A stretch of 64,000 bases of DNA, taken from positions 1,922,001 through 1,986,000 of the forward strand of contig JAPYXD010000170.1 of the NCBI GenBank assembly GCA_030998225.1, in the 5' to 3' direction. Positions 21,986 through 33,700 of this stretch are shown here, one piece after another (the first letter of the stretch is position 1; every line of letters starts with the position of its first letter). Both the position numbers and the translations under genes were made by a program. This DNA comes from Diplolepis rosae. Lineage: Eukaryota; Arthropoda; Insecta; Hymenoptera; Diplolepididae. The notes beneath the pieces are model-generated. The model was not told the DNA's origin, ran no database searches, and saw only the letters and a list, made by a program, of their open reading frames with translations.

Positions 21986-23809
21986 CAGGCTGAGGCACAT
22001 AAAGTGTTACAGAGCGATAACACTCAAACTATTGATCATGTCCAAAAATGTTTCAGGCAAAAGTTTCAGTGTTCGAGAAGGCCGTCATACTGGACCACTC
22101 TATTTTTTTTATTGGTGGAAGCGCTGAAGCTACGTCAAGGTCAACTCCACTTTTTTAAATGGTACCATGTATTTTTTTGTTGATGACATTATTACCGATT
22201 TTAAGACGAATTCAGCAACCTACATCACAAGATCATTCTAGTCACGCAAAGTATGAAAATAGTCGAAAAATCATTTTAATTTCTTTTCATTTCTTACGAT
22301 ACCTATGATAATACACATTGATAGGGTATTGTTGACATCGGCAGAAAGTAAACATATTCTGTTGACATATCAGTTAGCCACGGATTACCTTCTAATGTGA
22401 GTACATCGGAACACGAAAATGAAGGATTTTCAAGAATATTTTGATATGTTGATGGTGCTGGGGGTATGCCGTTAACATTACAGAAACGCCTAAGATTTGT
22501 ATGCGGCTCGTTATTTGGATAGGCAACAAAAATCGCACATAGCTTTTAAGCGATTAGCTGACCGTTTCTGTCGCTTCGGTACAGTGAAACAAACACGATT
22601 CAAACGTCGATCAATTGTTAATGAAAGTAATGCGGCTGCTATCTTAGCTTTTGCTGCACTAAATCCACATGTGAGCAGCAGGCAAATGGAAAAAAAAGTG
22701 TAATTAGTCAGCGATCTGTATTAAGAATCTTACATTAACACAAATTTCATCCGTATCGTATGTCATTACATCAGGATTTGTACGGCAATGATTTCCTAAA
22801 ACCCGTCAATTTCTGTATTTGGATTCGCAGAAAAATGCGCGAAGATGTCTCATTTTTTACTCATGTGCTTTTTTCTGATGAATCTAACTTCGCAAATACG
22901 GGAAATGTGAATCTGCATAATATTCATTATTGGGCAAATGAGAATACTCGATGGATGAGAACTCTACTATTTCAACATCCGTGGTCTGTTAATTGTTGGT
23001 GCGGCATTATCGGCGATCACGTCATTGGTCCGTATTTTTTTGAAGGTCGCTTGACTGTGCAAGTTTACGCAAGCATTCTGTAAAACGTACTGCCTCAATT
23101 AATGGAAGACGTGCCCTTGCATGTTCGCATAAACATGTGGATGCAACACAACGGTGTACCACCCCATTATGCTCTGTGATTACAAGTGATGAATAAGACT
23201 CTTGACGAAAACTGGATAGGACGTGGCGGCCCTGTATCTTGGCCACCTCGTTCGCCAGATTTAACATCACCAGATTATTTTTAATGGGGTTTGTCAAAGC
23301 ACGCTTAATGGCAGTAGCACCTACCACGCCTGACGACATGAAAGAAAGAATACGCCAAGCATGAACCGAAATTACACCACAAATGTTGGCTGAAGTTAGA
23401 CGGTCTTTTTATCATCGCATTAACAATTGCTTACAAGTTGAGGGTCATGACTTCGAGCATCTTCTGTAGGTAGACCCAAACGAAGGTTAGTGGATCCATC
23501 GAAAGTGATTATTCCGATATGTTTCGATTTTTAGACTATTTTCATACTTTGCGTGACTAGAATGACCTTGTGCTGTAGGTCGCTGAATTTGTCCTAAAAT
23601 CGGTAATAAATGTCATCGAAAAAAAATACATGGTTCCATTTTAAAAAGTGGAGTTGACCTTGACGTAGCTTTAGCGCCTCCACCGATAAGAAAATAGGGT
23701 GGTCCAGTATGACGGCCTTCTCGAATACTGAAAATTTTGTCTGAAACATTTTTGGATATGATCAAGTTTGAGTGCTATCGCTCTGTAACACTTTATGTGC
23801 CTCATCCTG
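21986..23809 (+). mobile_element. Decayed mariner-like element, 1.82 kb, ~270-bp TIRs
   Basis: The ends CAGGCTGAGGCACATAAAGT and complement (finishing CCTCATCCTG) are flanked by TA (21984-21985, 23810-23811). The arms match over ~270 bp, including GGTCAACTCCAC and TTACCGATTTTA blocks. It contains the transposase pseudogene at 22419-23470. A second inverted copy is at 36306-37820 and a solo arm piece at 61425-61505. Confidence 0.85.
22419..23470 (+). pseudogene. Mariner-like transposase pseudogene (DD40/41D type)
   Basis: The likely start is ATG 22419. The protein then reads YAARYLDRQQKSHIAFKRLA (helix-turn-helix region), VLFSDESNF (first D), HYWANENTRWM, MQHNGVPPHY (second catalytic position, here N rather than D) and RSPDLTSPDYF (third D). 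About 40 residues separate the second and third sites. At least two early stops, a frameshift near 22700 and more stops after 23080 inactivate it. Even in frame, the D to N change would abolish catalysis. The C-terminal region (LHHKCWLKLDGLF) is out of frame. Confidence 0.85.
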
Positions 23810-24187
23810 TATAGAGAGCTTGAGAGACTCAAAAGAGATTATATAAACTGTAATAAAGAAATTTCAACATTGCGCATAATTTTGTAAGTTATTCCTTTCC
23901 CTCTTGGCATAGAAATGAATTTTTTAAGTAACACTCATGTTCTCAAAAACATTTATGCATATTTAAAAAAAGTTTATTTCTTCTTCTGCTTTCACTGAAA
24001 ATGTTTTTACATTTAACAAATACATTAGCTTATTTGTTATAACCGTTGTTTCGTTATCTGACATGAAAAAAGTATACATTGAAAAACTTCATTTATAGAC
24101 CTTGAAAACCTGGAAAAGACCTTGAATTTTTTTTTTCATGAATCGTCAGACACACTGCGCTTTCCTTCTCATAAATTCCCAACCTAC

Positions 24188-24440
24188 GAGGGCTGTTCAA
24201 TAAGTCCGTGACTTTGAAATGAAGAAATTTTAGTTGTTTGCGGCGCTAGTCATTACACTTGATATGTCAAGACTAGTCCCGGCCATTTTGATTTTATCGA
24301 TCTTGTGTAGTAGTAATGGATTCTAATAGACGCATGCGCAGTTCAAATGTACAAGGCTTTACCAGTAAGGTGCTAACGCTGTACGAAGAAGAAGTGAGAA
24401 GAAGAAGAATAAGAAAAAGATTGCGTTCCACTGCAAAACT
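24188..24440 (+). repeat. Mariner terminal fragment and dispersed flank
   Basis: CGAGGGCTGTTCAATAAGTC at 24188 is a typical mariner terminal repeat. The following sequence (TAGTCCCGGCCATTTTGATT and AGAAGAAGAAGAATAAGAAA) recurs at 36205-36305, but no transposase follows. Probably the 5-prime leftover of a mariner copy. The transposase fragments at 14880 and 45830 may derive from related elements. Confidence 0.55.
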
Positions 24441-24477
24441 ATATGCGCATGTGCAGTTCAATTTCTACATTGTATTC

Positions 24478-25055
24478 CTCTGTAACGGAATATACACTCG
24501 AGATTCCCTATAACGGAATTCCCTGTAACAAAACCTCTGTAACAAGCGCGTCACGCCTCCCTATAACGAGCAGACGATCGACCCCTCTTCCCCCACTACT
24601 ACGGAATGAAGCGCGCTCGAATTTGAAAAAGTAATCAATGAGTTTGATGGCTTTTATCACAAATTAATGAGAAAATTATTTGTCAATTATTGAAAAATTA
24701 CTTGATAGTGTAATTTCTTTTTTTCTGAAAATATTAAAAAATACACCTGATATAAGCATAAATATTTTTATTATTATATTATTATATTTTTAGTATTTTG
24801 AGTACATACCGTCAAATAAGTTAATTCCATCTTCAATACTCACAGAAATCTTTTTTATACCGTTTTAACTATGTAAATATATTATTTACATAGCCTCACT
24901 GACAGACAGACTGCGCGCATTATATAATGCGCATAACAGCGCTTAGCAACAAGTAGGATATGGAGGGGATCCCTCTCGCGTTTGCTACAGAGAGGTTTCC
25001 GATGCTCGAGCTTTACGTTACAGGGAATCTCGAGTGTACAACATTCCGTTACTCT
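24478..25055. mobile_element. Short TIR element, ~580 bp
   Basis: GTAACGGAATATACACTCGA at the left pairs imperfectly with the right end (TCGAGTGTACAACATTCCGTTAC). The internal TAACGG/CCGTTA motifs are repeated. A truncated copy lies at 17195-17915 and a GGGAATCTCGAGTGTA fragment at 42330. No gene is present; the superfamily is undetermined. Confidence 0.6.
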
Positions 25056-26089
25056 CAGCTGTAACGGAAAAACGAGTTTCCGCGGCTGAAGCACATCAAG
25101 TTTTATTGATAGACGATTTCTATTTATAAATACACTGTTTCTCTCTCCCTATTACAATTTACTTCCGTACATTCCTTTTTCATTTAATCAATACTTTTTA
25201 AAATCTGTTGCTTATGTACGTACTATCATGAATTCTTTTTATTAGTTTTGCATATTTTAATATTACAAATAAATAAATATCGATCGTCACAGGACGTGAG
25301 AAGAGCATCAAGTCGCGAGAAATAAACTTCCAAGTAATCTGCAAGTTTTGAGATTACTATTATACATTCTAAGAGATGTTAAAATTAAGTTTGAGGTCAA
25401 GTGCTTATCTTGTTATCGATGAAATTAACGTGTTTTGGGCTAAGGCATGCCTTCCCATATAAAACCAGCAACATTGTGCGGAGAAACTGAAGACCTTATA
25501 TGAAGAATTAAGAAATATCCAGAAGATTTAGAGTAAGACAAAAATAACAATAGCAAAGAAGATTGCATTTTGAAGATAAGATGAACGGTCTTTTTGATAT
25601 TACTCCGAAAAAATAATGGAAAACAATACAATCTCAAAATAAGCTAAAGAATTTCCTACAAATCAGAGGAAAAAAGTAGTGGCGAATGTCTTTTTTCACT
25701 TCAACCGTATGCCTGAATTTTATTCATTTATTTTTTTGTTATCAAAATGTTTATAATCATAAATTCCCCCAACAATCATAAAAAATTATGTAATAAAATA
25801 ATTTGTTAAACGTCTTTTTTCAATTTTATCATTTTTCGTAGAAAAAAAAATCATAAATTTTATTAATTTTTTTCTATAATATTTACTAATTATATTTGAA
25901 ATTAAAACTATGAACAAAGTATATTTTGATCTCTTTCGATAAATCACTATTCTGTTTGATGTTACGTACAGCTATTATTAAATGAAATGGAACAATAGCA
26001 AGTGATAAAAACATGTCATTAAAGTGTTTTATTCAAGATGTGGAAAGGTGCTTTAAAGAAAATTAAATGATATTGGCCAAAAATTATTA
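25056..26089. other. AT-rich spacer, no gene recognised
   Basis: Only unmatched short frames occur. It separates the TIR element from the 5-prime region of the LINE. Confidence 0.4.
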
Positions 26090-26282
26090 TATAAAAAAGG
26101 TGTGGTTGGCCGCAAGAGGGCTTCTGGGAAGGTATAGGTGTTGTGAGTGAGTGATAAAGCGAACCGGTTTTTATGCAGAAAAGTGGAAATTAGAGTTAAG
26201 TCGAGTGAGAATTGGAAAATATAGTGATTTACAGCAGTCTGAAATATAAGAACTACATCAGAAGGGGGAGACAGCGCGGAAC

Positions 26283-27609
26283 GTGTGGAATTTCGGGATG
26301 ATGGAGGTTAGGTCGAATATGAAGGATGCGGGAACGGAAGACCATGAAACGGAAGTGATGACAAGTGTGCTGATGGCTAGTGATAGGGAGGAACAAGAGA
26401 TGGCGCAGCAAGTCGATGGCGGCAAAAAAGGAAGAGGTCGACCGCGGAAAGGGACGGAAGAAGAAGGAAATTCAAGAACAAAAGAGAATAGGAAGGTGAA
26501 AAAACTAGAAAATTATTGGCGGGAAAGCAAGAATAGTGAAACGGGGAAAGAAATTAGTGCTTTAAATGTAAATACAAATGAGACAGGCCAGGTGGGTAGT
26601 GTAATGGAAAATAATAAAAAAGAAGTCTTTTTGGTAAGAGGAAGATTGACGAGGACTCCAATAAAGAATCGAATATCCAAGGAAGAGGGGGATATAAAAA
26701 TGGAGCAGTCAGGGGACATTCTTGATTCACTATTGGAATGGAGACAGTTGGGAAAAGAAAGAAGAAGAAAAATGGGACAGAAGAATGGCAGAATTGGAAG
26801 AAAAGCTAAGAAAAGAATACAGCTGTAAAAATTACAGATATGAAAAGAAAAGAAAGGAGGAGACGGAGCAGGAAGCGGAAATAAAACAGCTGAAAAGAGA
26901 AGTTGAAAGAGGTAAAATGGAAATTAGTAAGTTAAAAAAATTATTAGAGCAGTTTCAGGAAGCGGGGGATAAGTACGACGAGCCAAGGAGGTCTCCGTCG
27001 ACGGATTCAATGACTCTAACACATGTTACCGCTTCGAGGACAGAAAGGTTTGAGGAGGATAAGACGGGCGGGGATGAGCGGGGGACGAGATCAACAAACC
27101 TCCCTCCCGAAAAGCGAAGTCGAGAAGAGTGGAACGAAGAGATACTGGTAAGTAGAGCAAAGAAAAAGACTGTCATAATGGATGGGCTGACACTCGTAAC
27201 AAAAGAAAAGAAGGAAGAACTAGAAGGTTGGATGTGGAACATATTACAAATAAAGGCTAGAGTAAATAACCTGGAAAGAATTGAGGGAGGATGCAAAGCG
27301 GAACTCGAGGAGTGTAAGGCCAAATTAAAGTTAATGGAAGAAAAGACAACTTTAGGAGACCTAGACTGGGGAGTCTGGATTAAGGATGATCTGACAGAGA
27401 GACAAGAAAAAGTAAAAACATGGCTAGGAAAAGAAGCAGAAGCATGGAAATTAAAAGGAAAGAGGGCTGGAACGGGATACCAGAGTCTATGGGTAGATGA
27501 TATATGTCTACAATGGGACGAACTGGAGGGAGAACTGAAACTTAAGAAAGGGAGAGAAGAAAGGAATCTATTTCGTGACAGTGGAAGAGAAAGTGCTGGA
27601 AGACAGTGA
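26283..27609 (+). pseudogene. LINE ORF1: AT-hook and coiled-coil protein (frameshifted)
   Basis: The first frame (26283-26828) encodes an acidic N-terminus, an AT-hook-like KKGRGRPRKG, and TRTPIKNRIS. The frame then shifts in the overlap with 26722-27609. That second frame is rich in E and K with heptad-like spacing (RRMAELEEKLRKEY, EIKQLKREVERGKMEISKLK), that is, a coiled coil. LINE ORF1 proteins bind RNA and multimerise through such coils. No CCHC knuckle was seen in ORF1. It overlaps the start of ORF2 (27575) by about 35 bases, a common LINE arrangement. Confidence 0.65.
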
Positions 27610-28302
27610 ATTAGTATTGATGCAATGGAATGTACAGGGCATGACAAATGTAAAGATAAATTGGAAATTGTGGGAGGGTGCAGATGTAGTTTTCCAAGAA
27701 ACATTTTTGGAGGAAAACAGAATGAAAAGGGGCATGGAAACGTTAGATAAGAAATTTGAATGGTTCGGGAAGGCAGCAGTCAGAAAGTATGCTAAAGGCA
27801 GGGCAAGTGGAGGGCAGCTGATTGGAGTCAAGAAGAGGTTAGAGGCTAGTTGGAAACAGACAGAATGGGAGTACGGACTACAGCTAGAAATAAAAAAGAA
27901 AGTCAGATTCATTACATTTTAATTACAGGCTACAACAATAAGCCTAATAATACCAAACTATTTTTGAAAAAGCTGGATCAAAGAATGGATGATTTAGGAC
28001 ATCCAGCAAGGCTAATGCTCGCGGGGGATCTGAACGCAAAAATAGGAACAGAGCAGTGAGTGGCAGAATGCGGTTGGAAGGAAAAGATAAATCTACGTCT
28101 AAGGAACTCAGAAAATAAAGAAATGCGATCTGAGGGTAAACTTTTATTAAATTGGTGCGAAGCAAGAACGATGTTAATTATGAACGGTAGAACGGAAGAA
28201 GACAGAGAAGGGAAGGTAACGTGCATTGGGCATGGAAGAGGACTAGGAGGGGTACTGGATCTGGTCATGGCAGGCCGTGCAAACCTAATGGAAAGGTGGT
28301 GA
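27575..28302 (+). pseudogene. LINE ORF2, endonuclease N-terminal part
   Basis: Exonuclease/endonuclease/phosphatase (APE-type) domain: LMQWNVQG (metal-binding N), VVFQETFLEE (catalytic E in the QET motif), then after a frame change MLAGDLNAKIG (D and N of the GDxN motif) and VLDLVMAG. The enzyme nicks target DNA to prime reverse transcription. Frame changes near 27922 and 28059 break it. The last motif (SDH) lies beyond the insertion, at about 29555. Confidence 0.75.
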
Positions 28303-29440
28303 ACGGCTAGCAACTAGCGCCGCTTATATCCCTGCACATGAACTACCATTATGTGTGCACGTATTAATGCATATACATGCATACGTAGGTTCTTTGAGTG
28401 TGTTACAGAGAATAAATTCAAATATAATTAAAAGGTAATTGAAGATTTAACGCAAAATTGTGAAATGTAATTCAAGAGTGAGAAGTTAATAGCAACTCAC
28501 TCTTGAATTATATTTTCACAATTTTGCCTTAAATCTTGGTTTTGTCGTAATAAGTAAAAATCAAAAATATCTGTAATTTGTATTTTTATTGATTTTTATT
28601 TTAAGAAAATATACAGAAAATATACGAAATATACTAATAATAAAAAATGTTATGAAAAATGACAATACTGCAGACTTCAACGGAAATCGGAGAGACAAAA
28701 AATATTAATTTTACAGCTTATACAAGGCTTCAATAAACATAATCATATAATTAAAAAACTCCTTGGTTTTATCGACCTGAGGACTCGTGAGTCCAAAAAT
28801 GGCGGCTAATCTACCTCCTATTGAAAATTCCGACGTTGGAAACGACATTGGAAACGTTATCTTAAGCGATATCGTACACGTTGTTGTAAGTGATATGGTA
28901 AACGACGTAGGATTTTGGGACCATATCCCATATCGTTTACGATGTCGTAAATGATACCGATTACGACCTTTTTTTAATTAAATAAGACAAAATATTTTAT
29001 TATTGTTACAATTTAAATCTATTTTACTGTATGAAAGGAATATGAAGACAATGGAAATTAACAAAAACATATTATATGTGTGTATTTAATTTTGAACCAT
29101 TGTGAATATTTGTGTGCCGTTCCGAATTTACACTCTTATTAAACTTTCATGATGCCGAAAAATCATAAATAAAAATATGTTTATAGATAAACCAATATGT
29201 TAATAACAGTTTCCATTGTTTTTATATTCCTTCCATACAGTTAAATAGAATTAAATTTTAACAATAATAAAATATTTTGTCTTATTTAATTCTGAAACGG
29301 TTTCACCATTGGCATGTAGCTTGATATAGCTCAGAAAGAGTATACAACAATGGCGGAACTCATATGAAGCCGTTCCCCTTGCCGCACTCCATCCGCTTCC
29401 GACAACTAGCGCCGCGTATATCCCTGCACCTGAACTACCC
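28303..29440. mobile_element. ~1.1 kb insertion splitting the LINE endonuclease
   Basis: The LINE frame stops near 28302 and resumes near 29450. A ~37-bp near-repeat with CAACTAGCGCCGC and TATATCCCTGCAC occurs near both borders (28311-28345, 29402-29440). Inside are two hairpins: 28442-28537 (arms built on AGATTTAACGCAAAATTGTG) and 28979-29288 (arms built on TAAATAAGACAAAATATTTT). The insert is AT-rich and non-coding. Confidence 0.5.
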
Positions 29441-30960
29441 TACGGGGACACCCAATACATTAGAGGTTGACATGCCCTTGGTCATGGTCAAAATGGAAGA
29501 AGAAATAGATAAGCCAGAGTGGTTCAGAGGGCTTCGGATTGCCGCTCAGGAAGGATCAGACCATTTGCCTATATTATATCGAGTGGAATGGGGTAAAAAA
29601 TGGAGAGAAATAGAAACGAAAAAAAAGAATTTGAGAAGACTAAAATGGAAAGAGGAAAAAGAGGAAGAATTTCGCAAAATATGGCTTGAATGTTGGAAGG
29701 AAAAAGATAAAGAAGAAAACCCAGACCCAGAGGTAAGATGGAGGAATATAATAGAGGCGATTGAGGAAACAGCAAAGAGAACTGGTACGACAACTAAGGG
29801 AGGAGGAAATAAGGGACGTGAGGAAACGTGGGATAATGTCGAATACAAGAATAAAAGGAGAGGAACATTTAAGTTGCTACACAGATTCAGAAAAAACAGG
29901 GACTGGGGAAATAAACTAGCATACCTGAAAAGTAGAAAGGAATTAGCAGATTTGAGAGACAAACTGATTAAAGATTGGTTGGGTGAAAAGCAAAAACAGG
30001 TAGCAGAAAGCAGGAATATTACAGAATAGTGGAAGGCCATGAGTTGGTATAGAAAGAAAAGAAAAATAGTGAGTAATACAATTAAGAAAAAAACATGGCT
30101 GGAACACTTTAAGTCGTTACTAGAAGGAGTAGAGGAATATATAGAGGAGGCTAAGGAGAAGAAAAGAGTGGAACAAGCTGACGAATGGACGTATGAAGAT
30201 AATGTGAATAGGAAGGTATCGAGTGATCATGATGAGAAAGGCAATGAAGGAAAAGAAGAGAGGAGTGAAAAAATACTAGAAGAGGATGATTTAAGTAAAC
30301 CTCTAGAGCAAGAAGAAATAATTGCAAGGATAAGCAAGTTAAAAAAAATGTAAGGCTGCAGGAGGGGGTGGGATCGCAGCAGAATTTTTGGTGGGTATGC
30401 CTAGGGAAGGAATAGAAGAACTTATCCAACTGATCAAGGACATGTGGCAGAAAAATCAATTAATAAAGCGCTGGCGTACAGCATAGATCTATACCATCCA
30501 CAAAAAGGGGGATGAGAACTTGACGGGTAACTACAGAGGAATCTCATTGCTGGATATAGGTTATAAAATATTGGCGTCAATAATGGCAGAAAGATTGAGC
30601 GAAAAGTTGGAGAGGGAAAAGAAACTGACGGAAGCTCAAGCAGGATTTAGAAAAAAAAGAAGCACTATAGAGCAGATCTTTGTCTTGAATGCAATATTAG
30701 GAAATAGACTGAAAATAAAGAGAGGCAAGTTGTACGCAGTATTTGTGGATTTTAAAAAGGTGTTTGACATGGTAGATAGAAAAAGCCTCGGGGGAAAAAG
30801 GGAGAGGATGGGAATAGAGGGGTAGTTCCTGGAAATGATCAAAGAAATTTAAAAAGACATGCGGAACGAAGTAATAGTAGGAGAAGAGAAGACTGAAAAA
30901 TTTATAACAAAAAAAGGTTTGAGGCAGGGGTGCCCGCTTAACCCTATTTTATTTAATATC
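29440..30960 (+). pseudogene. LINE ORF2, endonuclease end and reverse transcriptase
   Basis: It resumes with EGSDHLPILYRVEW, the SDH catalytic motif that closes the endonuclease domain. It then has a long K/E-rich linker, then RT motifs: YRGISLLDIGYKI, AQAGFRKKRSTIEQ, YAVFVDFKKVFDMVDR (motif A with catalytic D) and GLRQGCPLNPILFNIYIDD. Stops or frameshifts lie near 30029, 30353, 30485, 30825 and 30851. The block containing the F/YxDD active site is missing: sequence jumps from IYIDD to C-terminal material. It cannot encode a working RT. Confidence 0.85.
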
Positions 30961-30964
30961 TATA

Positions 30965-31642
30965 TTGATGATAGAGGCAAGAAGAAGGGCGGGTGCATTC
31001 ATAGTGAAGCTGCTCGCTATGGAAGAGGACAGATGGGCAAAAAAGTGTATAAAGGAGGAAATAAGGAACATTAGGAATAGCAGCCGAACTAACTGGGGAA
31101 AGTCGTTCGAGAAAGCAATAGAGAACATGGGAGATAGACAAATCATTAAGATGATAGGGGAAGGGAAGCCATTGGATATAGTTTCGACGAGGCTAGTTGA
31201 ACTGGAAATGATAGAAGCCCAAGACATACAGAAAGATTGGACAAGAATAGAACAGTCTAGTTACTGCAGATATTATAAAGAGATCAAGGAAATGACGGAA
31301 ATGGAAACATACTGGCAAAAGAAAAAGTTAAAGGAGAGACAGAAAGAAGTATGGGCTAGATGGAGGTGTGGAAATGCAGTGAGGGAAGGAAAGAAAGGCT
31401 TTAAAGACACCAACTGCAGGGCCTGCAGAAACAAAGAAGAAACACTATAGCATGTTACCGAATGTGAAGAGATAATGAATAAGTTAAAAGCACCGGAAAA
31501 AGAATGGTGTAAAAGTTGGAGAGAAAAGAGAAAGACGAAGGACTTGAGGAAGGAGTTACTGGCAGATCTGCATAAGGAAGTGAATGAAGAGTTATGTTCA
31601 AAACTAGGCAAGATAGAGAAAATTCTAAATGTTAAGGACTAG
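30965..31642 (+). pseudogene. LINE ORF2 C-terminal region with CCHC motif
   Basis: A frame of basic, W-containing sequence ends with CRACRNKEETL then a stop, then HVTECEE. This is a C-x2-C-x8-H-x4-C knuckle typical of the tails of R1/I-type ORF2 proteins. It terminates with KIEKILNVKD and a stop at about 31642. It is in frame with little upstream RT because of the internal deletion. Confidence 0.65.
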
Positions 31643-31680
31643 AGTCTGTGTTCAATAAATAAGTCTTAATGTAAATAGAT

Positions 31681-32305
31681 AAGGTAATTAAAATAGTTTA
31701 TGCTTATTTCGTTAAGAGGAGAAATGGCAAGTGACGGTGTTTGCGTGATAATCCTGACAGCTTAATCTTACTGGTTAACCAAGGAGCAAGGGCAAAGAGG
31801 AGAACACGTCCTGGAACGTTGAAGTCCAATACACACCCTCTTTTCTTAACTCGTACCTGGTTTTAAGACAAGAAAGAGATAGATGGCTTTTAACCAGAAG
31901 GAAGATAGTACTTTTAAATTGCCTGTCCTTCACTATTCTTGTCTTATAATAACCCTATTTATAGCTATAAGAAAATAAACTCGCCGTCGTTTTGAGATTC
32001 GACGACTTGTAAATTTTCTTGGCTAGTTACTTTTTAACTAGCTGATATTTTACCTCCAAATCGCGACACACTATTAACACTCTCAGCTGATTGGCTACCG
32101 GTGACATTAGTTCATTAAATCGATTTCTCTGATTATTAATTGTGGATACTGATACCTTAGCTATTTTTTATTGTTAGAGAATAATAGTTCTGATCCCTTT
32201 TTAGAAATGGTATGTCCACTGACTGTGGTAACTTTATAGCTATCCAGTGTTATATTTCTGAATTTTTTAATGTTAGTTTAGTCAATTTGAGAGAAAGTGT
32301 TTGAA
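31681..32305. other. Intergenic DNA downstream of the LINE
   Basis: The first bases may be the LINE 3-prime UTR (TCAATAAATAAGTC near 31650). No other feature was recognised. Confidence 0.35.
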
Positions 32306-32309
32306 TATA

Positions 32310-32575
32310 ATATATTGTGTTACAAGGACACGATGTAGGTGATTCCCGCATGAATGTGAGGCCAGTACAAGGCGCACAAGCCGACGATGCAGAGGCGATG
32401 GATTGCCAATGTCTAGTCAACAGGTATGCGAATACGAGCCGAAGGCAAGTCGAGCACCCCGCAATCAAGACACCGGAAATTCATCGAAGAGGCATCGTCT
32501 GCGCCAAGCTGAGTGCAGGCCTCACATTGATAAGGGAGTCTTCTATCGCACCCGGGCAACACATATGGTACTATT
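32310..32575. mobile_element. Imperfect inverted-repeat element
   Basis: AATGTGAGGCCAGTACAAGG near 32353 pairs imperfectly with a segment near 32515-32535 (the complement of AATGTGAGGCCTGCACTCAG). GACGATGC blocks are also mirrored. It is flanked by AT-rich ends resembling those of the element at 35861-36107. Peptides read through it have no family match. Confidence 0.45.
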
Positions 32576-33095
32576 TTTTGTTATGTACACATGAGAATGA
32601 TCCGATTCTATTAGTACCCATTATATAGTCTGGGAGGCAGCGACAGATTTCAGTGAACCATTTTCGGCAGCTTTATTTTTTGAGCATAAGATATTCAAAT
32701 AATATCAAACAATAAAATCATCGTCTTCCATTTCAGTCTCACGACAAGGGGTTGCTGAAGGGTTGCAATTCCCACCAAAAAATATTTCAAAAATTTCATA
32801 ACCACTCACATGAAACTACCTATGACATACAAAAATGTCCTCTTCAAGCCAATGAAGGCACACTCGATTTATATTATAAATTATTTAATTGATTTGTTTT
32901 AAGTTTTAAAGATAACTGTACAGCACATTTAAACGGGAAAATAAAAAATTAAGTAAATAGATAAAATGCGATAAAAAAATACTGTTTGACAAAAAACTAT
33001 GGAATGAAGTTAATCTTCCACAATATATTTAAGCTATTATTGCGATCGTGGAATATTGGCAGTTTTAATAAAAGTTTGAAAGCACACAATATCAA
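32576..33095. other. AT-rich spacer without recognised features
   Basis: No gene or repeat pairing was noticed. Confidence 0.35.
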
Positions 33096-33700
33096 TATAT
33101 CAATTTTCAAGGTCAAATGGAAGGTAAGACCCTTTTCTTAAATAAGAACCCCTATTTTTGACTGCGGATTTGAAAAAAGCAGGAAATTTCACGTCAAAAA
33201 TGGCCTGTGGAAAAATTGTTTTTGTGACCTTGGAAAGGTAAAAAATTAAGGTCAAATGTCTGAGAAACGACCAGATGCGCTTTTTCTGAATTGTCTTGGT
33301 TTTTCGAGGTAAACAAACATTCAAGATGCTTCACAAAAGTAGATTAAATGTTAAGGTATACATCACCTTGACCATTCTGACCTTCAGGTCAATTTTCAAG
33401 GTGACTTGTAGATCAAGACACACCCAGACAGTAACAATAATTTCGGACAAGATGTAAAGACTGTGACTATGTAGTTACAAAAGTGACAATCTGGACAATG
33501 TCACTACACTGTGACTGGTTATAAAAAGAAAAGACACTTTTTCCTTACTTTTAGCGTTACCCAGAAACAACGGCGTGGACGTAGTAAGTTCTGTTTCCTT
33601 TAGGGTGCTTTCTTGTCCTGAGTTCCCCTTGCCTCTCACGTTTCGGGTGGTTGATTAACGTGAGTCCCCTTGCCTCTCACCATTGCTACCAGTGTTACAA

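Larger units (their letters stand above)
19086..24157. mobile_element. hAT-like element with 5-bp TSD, host of two mariners
   Basis: The left end is CAGGGTGTCTAGCGAC. The right end is its imperfect complement (finishing CAGACACACTG). The subterminal regions carry ACCTTGAAAACCTGG repeats on both sides, as in other insect hAT elements. The duplication is 5 bp, the same as for 5739-9826. After removal of the nested elements at 19419-21890 and 21986-23809, only ~0.8 kb of its own sequence remains and no transposase, so it was a short non-autonomous element. Confidence 0.7.
26090..31680 (+). mobile_element. Non-LTR retrotransposon (I/R1-like group), decayed
   Basis: Two open regions follow a short leader: an AT-hook/coiled-coil ORF1 and an ORF2 with apurinic-type endonuclease, reverse transcriptase and a CCHC tail. 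A/G-rich coding sequence on the plus strand contrasts with the AT-rich surroundings. A ~1.1 kb insertion splits the endonuclease (28303-29440) and an internal deletion removes the RT active-site block near 30970. The boundaries are approximate: I see no poly(A) tail or target duplication. Confidence 0.8.

Noticed and set aside
26955..27704. 249-codon minus-strand frame opposite the LINE ORF1
   Set aside because: The low-complexity S/F/L composition is the antisense of a Lys/Glu-rich coiled coil. The same applies to the minus-strand frames at 27568-28313, 29546-30040 and 30151-30459.
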